Shown here piece after piece: positions 1 to 5,819 of a stretch of DNA of 9,497 nt. Within the stretch, counting starts at the first letter, position 1, and every line of letters starts with the position of its first letter. The stretch lies in assembly GCA_946479825.1 (NCBI GenBank), contig CAMLHU010000062.1, forward strand, positions 1 through 9,497, written 5' to 3'. The translations under genes and the position numbers were made by a program. The DNA comes from an uncultured Gemmatimonadota bacterium. GTDB taxonomy: Bacteria; Gemmatimonadota; Gemmatimonadetes; Gemmatimonadales; GWC2-71-9. Under the pieces are notes generated by a model. It was not told the DNA's origin and made no database searches. It saw only the letters and a program-made list of their open reading frames with translations.

Positions 1-1
1 C

Positions 2-322
2 ACCGACGTCCAACACGTCGGCGGCCGCGTGGTCGGCTACACCGTGCACCTCCAGCCCGCCCCGCTGGCCGCGGCCATCGACCGGGCCCGGCACGAGTTC
101 CCCGCCGACGCCCAGGTGGCCTGGCAGGAGCGGCTCGACCGGTGCGTGAAGGTCGAGTTCCACTCCGCGACGCTGACTCGGGCCGCCGGGGCGAGCGGGG
201 CCACGGTGGTGCTTTACGACGTCACCGACGACGGGTCGGACGTGTCCAACCCCACCCGCTTTAACCAGGCCCTGGTCGAGCGGATCGACGAGAAGAAGCC
301 CGACCCGTCGTTCGGCTGCTGA
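2..322 (+). CDS. 3' end of an unrecognised phage gene (partial at the left edge)
   Basis: The frame is open from base 2 to the TGA at 320-322 and encodes 106 residues. A GTG at 29 could begin a 97-residue protein, but no Shine-Dalgarno sequence precedes it and the codons before it have the same GC-rich character, so I treat the gene as starting upstream of the window. The protein is soluble and mixed alpha/beta in look, with no signal peptide, membrane segment or Cys/His motif; its single Cys is the last residue. The C-terminal part contains VVLYDVTDDG followed by a helical, charged end. It lies directly upstream of the terminase small subunit-like gene, a place where tailed phages often carry small genes of unknown role. 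I do not recognise a family and assign no function. Confidence 0.6.
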   Translation, partial: TDVQHVGGRVVGYTVHLQPAPLAAAIDRARHEFPADAQVAWQERLDRCVKVEFHSATLTRAAGASGATVVLYDVTDDGSDVSNPTRFNQALVERIDEKKPDPSFGC

Positions 323-331
323 CCGAAAACG

Positions 332-356
332 GGGGGCCGCCACGCGCGACGCCCCC
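332..356 (+). other. GC hairpin between the first gene and terS
   Basis: GGGGGC (332-337) and GCCCCC (351-356) form a perfect 6-bp inverted repeat around a 13-base loop. No T-run follows, so it is a poor intrinsic terminator. The 3' arm could alternatively pair with GGGGG at 371-375, which is part of the ribosome-binding region of the next gene. Weak evidence; such repeats arise easily in 70% GC DNA. Confidence 0.25.
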
Positions 357-384
357 TGCGATGTTCCGGAGGGGGTGGGACCTC

Positions 385-933
385 TTGCGGCAGCGGTGCA
401 CGAGCAAGAGCAAACGCTCCGGGGAGCGGTGCAGGGCGTGGGCGATTCGCGGTGCGACGGTGTGCCGGATGCACGGCGGTGGCTCCCGGAAGGTGAAGGC
501 CGCCGCGGCCGCGCGAGTGGCGGAGGCGAAGGCTCAGCGCGAGCTGGGCCGGCTCGCCGCGGTGCAGGGGCCCGCCGAGCCGGTCGCTGACCCATTGACG
601 GCGCTGGCTCGCCTCGCCGGCGAGGTGCTGCGGTGGAAAGACCTGCTCGCCGAGCACGTCGCCGAGCTGCAGGCGCTGCGCTACGGCGGGGAGGGGGGCG
701 AGCAGATCCGCGGTGAGCTGGTGCTGTTCGAGCGGGCGTTGGATCGGTGCAGCACCGTGCTGGCCACGATCGCGAAGCTGGACATCGACGAGCGGTTGGC
801 GCGGATCGAGGAGGCGAAAGCCGCGCTGGTGCTGCGGGCGATCGAGGCGGCTCTGGACGCCGCCGGGGTGGCGGGGGAGGCCCGGGTGGAGGCCAAGCGG
901 GTGGCCGCGCGTCAGCTGCGATCGGTGGCGTGA
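385..933 (+). CDS. terS: Cys/His-motif protein, probable terminase small subunit
   Basis: This 182-residue protein begins with a compact Cys/His motif: Cys5-X10-Cys16-X10-Cys27-X2-His30 followed by three Gly (RCTSKSKRSGERC then VCRMHGGG). That arrangement is known from actinophage and Gram-positive phage proteins placed just before terL and usually annotated as terminase small subunit. The Cys/His set suggests a zinc-bound DNA-contacting head. The rest is Ala/Glu/Arg-rich and almost entirely helical, suitable for the oligomeric ring that small terminases form to recognise packaging DNA and load TerL. Start: ATG 361 lacks a ribosome site, whereas TTG 385 has GGAGGGGG at 368-375 upstream and places the Cys motif at the N-terminus as in relatives; an ATG start would add eight residues. 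A recombinase cassette separates it from terL, which is unusual. Family identity is by motif and position, not by alignment. Confidence 0.7.
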   Translation: MRQRCTSKSKRSGERCRAWAIRGATVCRMHGGGSRKVKAAAAARVAEAKAQRELGRLAAVQGPAEPVADPLTALARLAGEVLRWKDLLAEHVAELQALRYGGEGGEQIRGELVLFERALDRCSTVLATIAKLDIDERLARIEEAKAALVLRAIEAALDAAGVAGEARVEAKRVAARQLRSVA

Positions 934-1060
934 GTGTCCACAAACGATCGTTTGCGAGACGATCACTGGTGATCTTGGTCGGCCCGGTCAGAGGTGTTGC
1001 AGAAACCGTGTCCAAAATCAACGTCTCATGTTGAACGGGTGACACCGTTTGTGAGACACT
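934..1060 (+). repeat. Repeat-dense res-like site upstream of the serine recombinase
   Basis: This non-coding stretch starts at the base after the terS stop. Repeats seen: a perfect 14-bp palindrome CAAACGATCGTTTG (941-954), flanked by TGTC at 935-938 and GAGAC at 956-960; a 6-2-6 inverted repeat GATCAC/GTGATC (961-974); the directly repeated motif CGTTTGYGAGAC at 949-960 and 1046-1057; GTCTCA (1023-1028) facing TGAGAC (1052-1057); and GGTGACACC (1038-1046), palindromic except for its centre. TGTC or GACA ends recur at 935, 1009, 1041 and 1055. Small serine resolvases bind about 120 bp of three imperfect inverted sites located 5' of their gene, with the crossover site farthest from it. Length, position and the central AT dinucleotide of the first palindrome fit that plan. 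A weak promoter (TTGAAC 1031-1036, GACACT 1055-1060, 18-bp spacer) overlaps it, as would suit autoregulation. Function is inferred. Confidence 0.55.
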
Positions 1061-1095
1061 GAGTGCGTCGCAGGGGCGGCAAGCACTCAGGAGGG
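1059..1095 (+). promoter_or_regulatory. Leader hairpin abutting the recombinase ribosome-binding site
   Basis: CTGAGTGC (1059-1066) and GCACTCAG (1083-1090) are a perfect 8-bp inverted repeat around a 16-base loop. The 3' arm shares its last two bases with the ribosome-binding sequence AGGAGGG (1089-1095), which lies 5 bases before the recombinase ATG. It may be an RNA hairpin modulating translation or an operator for dimeric binding. The pairing is seen directly; the role is inferred. Confidence 0.4.
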
Positions 1096-1100
1096 ACACG

Positions 1101-1667
1101 ATGGCACTCGTCGGATACGGCCGGGTCAGCACCAAGGACCAGCACCCGGAGGCCCAGCAGGACGCGCTCACCGCCGCCGGCTGCGAACGCGTGTTCATCG
1201 ACAAGGCATCCGGCAAGCTCGCCCGCCGGCCCCAGCTCGACCGGTGCCTGGAGTACCTGCGCCCCGGCGACGTCCTGGTCATCACCAAGCTCGACCGCCT
1301 GGGCCGCTCACTGCGCAACTTGCTGGAGCTGTCCGCCACCCTCGGTGAGCGCGGTATCGGCCTGCGAGTGCTCGACCAGGGCATCGACACCACCATGCCC
1401 GGCGGCCGCCTCTGCTTCCACATCATCGGCGCCATCGCCGAGTTCGAACGGGAGCTGATCTCCGAGCGCACCCACGACGGCCTGGCCGCTGCCCGTGCCC
1501 GTGGCCGCAAGGGCGGCCGTCGCCCGGTGCTCACCCCGGACAAGCTCGCCACGGCGCGCCAGCTCTACGAGGGCCGCCAGCACACGATGCAGCAGATCGC
1601 CGACATCGTCGGGGTCAGCCGGGCCACCCTCTACCGGGCCCTCTCCGGCGACAAGCCAGCGGCGTAG
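1101..1667 (+). CDS. Small serine recombinase (resolvase/invertase family)
   Basis: This 188-residue enzyme would cut and rejoin DNA at paired sites through a 5'-phosphoserine link. The N-terminal catalytic domain (about 1-120) has the family signature [11 protein letters not shown] with Tyr6, Arg8 and nucleophile Ser10, then Asp34 and Arg43, and TKLDRLGRS with Asp65, Arg66 and Arg69. The long E-helix follows (about 108-134, with [12 protein letters not shown]), then a Hin-type helix-turn-helix DNA-binding domain (about 145-182, [19 protein letters not shown]). All key residues of gamma-delta resolvase are present, so it looks active. The length is that of resolvases and invertases, far too short for a large phage integrase. 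AGGAGGG lies 5 bases before the ATG. The gene has repeat-rich DNA before it and a terminator after it. Its codons favour C endings (GTC, GCC, GGC), whereas the preceding terS favours G endings, which suggests separate ancestry. Resolvase versus invertase activity cannot be decided here. Confidence 0.95.
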   Translation: MALVGYGRVSTKDQHPEAQQDALTAAGCERVFIDKASGKLARRPQLDRCLEYLRPGDVLVITKLDRLGRSLRNLLELSATLGERGIGLRVLDQGIDTTMPGGRLCFHIIGAIAEFERELISERTHDGLAAARARGRKGGRRPVLTPDKLATARQLYEGRQHTMQQIADIVGVSRATLYRALSGDKPAA

Positions 1668-1680
1668 CCACCACCCCGCC

Positions 1681-1712
1681 AAGCCCCCGAGCCACCCGGC
1701 CGGGGGCTTTCT
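1681..1712 (+). terminator. Intrinsic terminator hairpin after the recombinase gene
   Basis: AAGCCCCCG (1681-1689) pairs perfectly with CGGGGGCTT (1701-1709). Inside it, GCC (1691-1693) pairs with GGC (1698-1700) around a 4-base loop, leaving one bulged A. The stem runs into CTTTCT. It begins 13 bases after the recombinase TAG and ends about 10 bases before the terL ribosome-binding site, so it either ends recombinase transcription or acts as a leader structure for terL. Confidence 0.7.
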
Positions 1713-1732
1713 GCTGCTCGACAGAGGTGCTC

Positions 1733-3190
1733 GTGAACTTCCTGGCCCGGGTGGCGTCCCTGCTCGACGAGGACGCCGAGCGCGCGGTGCGGGCCTCCCA
1801 GTACCTCGACGACCCCACGGTGTGGATCTCCGAGCGGCTCGGCGAGCACGTCTGGTCCAAGCAGGCCGAGATCATGCGCGCCCTGCGGGATCACCGCCGG
1901 GTCGCGGTGCGTTCCTGCCACGGCGTGGGCAAGAGCCACATCGCCTCCCGCGCAGTGGCCTGGTGGCTGGACGTTCACCCGCCCGGCGAGGCCTTCGTGG
2001 TCACCACCGCGCCCACCTACGCCCAGGTGCGCGCCATCCTGTGGCGCTACATCCGCCAGGCCCACCGCAAGGGCAACCTGCCTGGCCAGGTCAACCAGAC
2101 CGAGTGGAAGCTGAACGGGGAGCTGGTGGCGTTCGGCCGCAAGCCGGCTGATCACGACGAGTCCGCGTTCCAGGGCATCCACGCCCGCTACGTCCTGGTG
2201 GTCCTGGATGAGGCCTGCGGCATCCCCGAGGATCTGTGGATCGCCGCGGACGCCCTGACCACGAACGACGGGTGCCGGATGCTGGCGATCGGCAACCCGG
2301 ACAACTCGGCGTCGCACTTCGCGCGGGTGTCGGGCCCGGCGAGCCTGTGGCACACGGTGCGGATCTCCGCCTTCGACAGCCCCAACTTCACCGGCGAGGA
2401 CGTGCCCGACGAGCTGCGCCAGCTGCTGATCTCCCCGGCCTGGGCCGAGGAGAAGCGACGGGAGTGGGGCGAGGACAACCCCATCTACCGGTCCAAGGTC
2501 CTGGGGGAGTTCAGTGCGGACGATCCAGCGGCGGTGGTCCGAGCGAGCGATGTCGCAGCTTGCCGCGTGCACGGTGATACTCCGCGCGCTGCACACGAGC
2601 TGCTGCCCGTCGAGCTCGGCGTGGATGTCGGCGGTGGCGGAGACGAGACGGTGGTGCGTGAGCGCCGCGGTGTCGTTGCTGGCCGGGAGTGGCGGGAGCG
2701 ATCCGACCAGCCCCGCACCATCGCCCCGTTGATCCTGCGCTGCATCCGGGAGACCGGGGCCACGGTGGTCAAGGTCGACGAGATCGGCGTGGGCCGGGGC
2801 GTGATCGGCGAGCTGCAGAACTTGCGGGCCGAGGGCCGGCACTCCGCCTCGATCGTGGCGGTGAACGCGGCCGCCAGGGCCTCCGACCCGGGCCAGTTCG
2901 TCAACGTCCGGGCGGAGATGTGGTGGCAGGTGGGCCGGATGCTGTCGCAGAACCGGGCTTGGGACCTGTCGCAGATGGACAACGCGGACACCACGGTGGC
3001 CCAGCTGCTGGAGCCGCGGTGGTCGATCGGGCCGCGGGGCGCGATCCAGATCGAGTCCAAGGACGAGATCCGCAAGCGGCTGGGCCGCTCGCCGGACAAC
3101 GCCGACGCGCTGCTGATGGCTTTCTACCAGCCCCCGGGTGGGGCGGATGACGCCCTGGAGTATCTGCGGGCACTACGTCGCGGGAGGTGA
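1733..3190 (+). CDS. terL: Terminase large subunit (packaging ATPase and nuclease)
   Basis: This 485-residue motor protein would cut phage DNA and pump it into the prohead through the portal using ATP. The N-terminal ATPase domain carries a Walker A motif SCHGVGKS (about 61-68) and a Walker B segment VLVVLDEA with the Asp-Glu pair at about 159-160. The C-terminal RNase H-like nuclease has its three acidic sites visible: GVDVGGGGDE (about 296-304), VKVDEIGVGRG (Asp near 349) and SPDNADALLMAF (Asp near 455-458). Length and order are normal for an intact large terminase. Start: AGAGG (1723-1727) lies 5 bases before GTG 1733, so I prefer it to the in-frame GTG at 1727, which overlaps that sequence. 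The stop is separated from the portal ATG by one base, indicating coupled translation. A patch of unusual codons at 2513-2701 covers the junction between the two domains; no frameshift accompanies it. Confidence 0.95.
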   Translation: MNFLARVASLLDEDAERAVRASQYLDDPTVWISERLGEHVWSKQAEIMRALRDHRRVAVRSCHGVGKSHIASRAVAWWLDVHPPGEAFVVTTAPTYAQVRAILWRYIRQAHRKGNLPGQVNQTEWKLNGELVAFGRKPADHDESAFQGIHARYVLVVLDEACGIPEDLWIAADALTTNDGCRMLAIGNPDNSASHFARVSGPASLWHTVRISAFDSPNFTGEDVPDELRQLLISPAWAEEKRREWGEDNPIYRSKVLGEFSADDPAAVVRASDVAACRVHGDTPRAAHELLPVELGVDVGGGGDETVVRERRGVVAGREWRERSDQPRTIAPLILRCIRETGATVVKVDEIGVGRGVIGELQNLRAEGRHSASIVAVNAAARASDPGQFVNVRAEMWWQVGRMLSQNRAWDLSQMDNADTTVAQLLEPRWSIGPRGAIQIESKDEIRKRLGRSPDNADALLMAFYQPPGGADDALEYLRALRRGR

Positions 3191-3191
3191 C

Positions 3192-5819
3192 ATGGGCCGC
3201 CGCCGTCGCCGCCGCGTGACCAAGTCCCTGCCTGCCAGCCTGCAGGCGGGCACCGGGGGTCGGGTGACTGACCTGGCGGGCATCGTGCACGCCTTGCAGC
3301 AGCCCGTGACGGGCGAACAGGCGCCGATGCCCCGAGACACCTTCCCGTACTCGTTCGGGCCTGGCGTGCCGCTGCAGTCGGCCCCGCTGGACCCGGTGCG
3401 CCGGGACACTGGCCGGGCCGAGCCTCGCCAGTGGGAGTACCCGGTCACCTGGAACGTCCACGTGCCGGGCCAGGACAACCGCCTGGTGCCGTGGAAGGTG
3501 TTGCGGGACGCGGCGGACCGGATCGCGATCATCCGGGACTGTCTGCGGGTGCGGAAGAACGAGATCATCGCCCTGGACTGGGACATCGTGGTGTCCCAGC
3601 GCGCGGTAGAGGTGGCCCAGCGCGAGGACCCGGACGCCAAGCGAATCGACATTGAGCGTCAGCTGCGCCAGCGGCTGGGCCCGGAGATCGACCGGTGCGT
3701 GCGGTTCTGGGAGCAGCCGGACCCGCGCAACGGCCACGACTTCGCCACGTGGATCTCGAAGGTGCTGGAAGAGCACCTGGTGCTGGACGCGCTGGCCATC
3801 TACCCCCGCTACACCCTGGGCGGCCAGCTGTACGGCCTGGAGGTCATCGACGGCACGACGATCAAGCCGCTGCTGGACCACACCGGTGGCCGCCCGCTGC
3901 CTCCGCAGCCGGCCTACCAGCAGATCCTGCACGGCTTCCCCCGCGGCGAGTACCACGCCGACACCGACGTGGATGCCGATGGCAACCCGATCGCCGGCTA
4001 CCCGGCGGACCGGTTGATCTACCGGGTCAAGGAGGCCCGGACGTTCACCCCGTACGGGTTTTCCGCGGTCGAGCAGTCCCTGGAGGACGCCGACCTGTGG
4101 CTGAAGCGGATGGCGTGGCTGAAGGCGGAGTACACGGACGGCGTGATGCCCGCCGGGTGGCTGAAGAACACCGGCGCGACGTCGTGGACGCCCGAGCAGG
4201 TCCTGACCTATGAGCAGGAGCTCAACGACTACTACTCGGGCTTGACCCGCCAGCGGATGCGCTACCGGGTGCTGCCGCCGGGCCTGGAGCCGGTCGAGTC
4301 GCGGGGCGTGGACGAGCGGTACAAGCCGGACTACGACCTGCACCTGCTGAAGTTGGTGTGCGCCCACTTCGACATGACGATCGCCGAGCTGGGCTTCACC
4401 GAGTCGAAGGGCTTGGGCAGCAGCGGCTACCACGAGGGGCAGGAGAACGTCCAGGAGCGCAAGGGCACCCGGCCGACGCTGAAGTGGCTGGCGGGGGTGC
4501 TGACGGACATCTCCCGCAAGCACCTGGGCATGCCCGAGGAGCTGGAGTTCCGCTGGCTGGGCTTGGACGACGAGGACCAGGCGGCCGCGGTCGAGCTGGA
4601 CATCAAGCGGTTCCAGGTCGGCGGGAAGACGCTCAACGAGCTGCGGGACGCCGCCGGCGCCCCGCGGTACGCCTTCGCCGAGGCGGACATGCCGATGATC
4701 GTCACCCAGCGGGGCGTGGTGTTCCTGGAGGGCGCGTCGGAGGCGTCCCCGGGGGTGCTGGTGGGCCCGGCGGAGAGCCCGCCAGCACCGGCGCCGGGGG
4801 CGGCCGCCGAGCCGGACGCCGGCAGCCAGGCTGGCGAGAAGCCCCAGGACGGGCCGGGGAAGCCCGCCGGCGGTGAGGAGGCCCGCAGGGAGCTGGCCGC
4901 CTACCGCCGGTGGGCCACCAAGCGCCGGTCCCGTCCGTTCGTGTTCGAGTACCTGACGCGGGACCAGGCCGCGGCCGCTGGCGTCGATCTGGACCGGGTG
5001 GTGTTCAAGGCCAGTGATGCTGGCCCAAAAGCCCCGGCGCGGCAGGCGTGGCCAGGGTGGGAGGTGGACCTGGCCGCGGCCACGGTGTGGGCGGGCCGGC
5101 TGCGTACGGCTATGACTGGAGCCGTCCCGACCCGCGCCTTGGCCGAACGGTGGCTGGCGGCCCGTAAGGCGGCCACCGCCGCTGGCACCGCCGACGCCCG
5201 GGGGTGGCTGGGCTCGCAGGGCGTGGACATCACCGCAGCCCTGGGCCAGCTGCTGGAGGGGGTCTGGACCGAGGGGTACGCGATCGGCAACCGGTCGGCG
5301 GTGTCCCTGCTGGGTGGCGTCGACCCGAACTGGGGCGGGTGGACTCCGGGCGACCCGGAGGCGGCCCGCCGGCTGCTCGACGACGACCACGGCCTGCGCG
5401 CCCTGCTCGACCAGGCCGGCGTTCAGGTCCGCTCGATCGCCGCCAACCGGCTGGACGCGCTGGCGGAGGTGCTCGCCGAGGCCTTGGAGGCTGGCGAGGC
5501 ACCGGACACCCTGGCGGCCCGCCTGGTCAACGTGCTCGACGACCCGCGGTGGGCCGACATGGTGGCGGTGACCGAGCTGTCCCGGGCGTCCTCGGCGGCC
5601 ACCCGGGACTCCTACCGCCGCAACGGCGTCGAGGCCGCCTACTGGATGACCGCCGCCGACGAGCGGGTCTGTGACCTGTGCGCCGACAACGAAGATGCCG
5701 GCGCGGTGCCGCTCGACCAGCCGTTCCCCACCGGGGTCTACCAGCCCCCGGCCCACCCGTTGTGCCGGTGCGCGCTTGCCCCGGTGATCGCATCCCCGTC
5801 CGAGGTGGAGAGCACATGA
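3192..5819 (+). CDS. Portal protein fused to a MuF-type minor head domain
   Basis: This 875-residue protein begins at ATG 3192, with GGGAGG at 3182-3187 and the terL stop just before it; an earlier in-frame ATG at 3138 lies inside terL and lacks a ribosome site. The start is basic (MGRRRRRR). Residues about 80-505 match the phage portal family: an alpha/beta body with VPWKVLRDAADRIAIIRDCL, PYGFSAVEQSL and the late TLNELRDAAGAPRY segment that precedes the clip/crown end in relatives. A Pro/Ala/Gly-rich linker (about 518-565) leads to a second unit ending in a MuF signature: WMTAADERVCDLC (CxxC at 827-830) and QPPAHPLCRC (855-860), the CxxC...HPxCRC pattern of SPP1 gp7/Mu gpF minor head proteins. 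Usually these are separate genes about 450-500 and 250-350 residues long. As a portal it would form the dodecameric DNA channel; the MuF part would sit inside the head. Its stop overlaps the next start. Confidence 0.92.
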   Translation: MGRRRRRRVTKSLPASLQAGTGGRVTDLAGIVHALQQPVTGEQAPMPRDTFPYSFGPGVPLQSAPLDPVRRDTGRAEPRQWEYPVTWNVHVPGQDNRLVPWKVLRDAADRIAIIRDCLRVRKNEIIALDWDIVVSQRAVEVAQREDPDAKRIDIERQLRQRLGPEIDRCVRFWEQPDPRNGHDFATWISKVLEEHLVLDALAIYPRYTLGGQLYGLEVIDGTTIKPLLDHTGGRPLPPQPAYQQILHGFPRGEYHADTDVDADGNPIAGYPADRLIYRVKEARTFTPYGFSAVEQSLEDADLWLKRMAWLKAEYTDGVMPAGWLKNTGATSWTPEQVLTYEQELNDYYSGLTRQRMRYRVLPPGLEPVESRGVDERYKPDYDLHLLKLVCAHFDMTIAELGFTESKGLGSSGYHEGQENVQERKGTRPTLKWLAGVLTDISRKHLGMPEELEFRWLGLDDEDQAAAVELDIKRFQVGGKTLNELRDAAGAPRYAFAEADMPMIVTQRGVVFLEGASEASPGVLVGPAESPPAPAPGAAAEPDAGSQAGEKPQDGPGKPAGGEEARRELAAYRRWATKRRSRPFVFEYLTRDQAAAAGVDLDRVVFKASDAGPKAPARQAWPGWEVDLAAATVWAGRLRTAMTGAVPTRALAERWLAARKAATAAGTADARGWLGSQGVDITAALGQLLEGVWTEGYAIGNRSAVSLLGGVDPNWGGWTPGDPEAARRLLDDDHGLRALLDQAGVQVRSIAANRLDALAEVLAEALEAGEAPDTLAARLVNVLDDPRWADMVAVTELSRASSAATRDSYRRNGVEAAYWMTAADERVCDLCADNEDAGAVPLDQPFPTGVYQPPAHPLCRCALAPVIASPSEVEST

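Noticed and set aside
1101..1667. Recombinase as the phage integrase with an adjacent attP site
   Set aside because: Large serine integrases are about 450-700 residues with a zinc-ribbon/coiled-coil C-terminus. This 188-residue protein has the short Hin/resolvase layout, so I did not call an attachment site.
934..1712. Complete insertion sequence or transposon around the recombinase
   Set aside because: No transposase gene, terminal inverted repeats or target-site duplication could be found at the borders of the cassette.
1631..2842. A 403-codon open frame on the minus strand over the recombinase end and terL
   Set aside because: It crosses the terminator and terL, which carries clear Walker and nuclease motifs on the + strand. 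No ribosome site or domain supports it.
2901..5756. A 951-codon open frame on the minus strand
   Set aside because: It lies antisense to terL, portal and protease genes with clear families. Its product is low-complexity, rich in Arg, Gly, Val, Leu, Pro and His, as expected from the reverse strand of high-GC coding DNA.
5678..5815. A 46-codon N-terminal extension of the protease gene
   Set aside because: It overlaps the conserved Cys/His end of the MuF domain in another frame, and the ATG at 5816 has a proper ribosome site and ATGA coupling.
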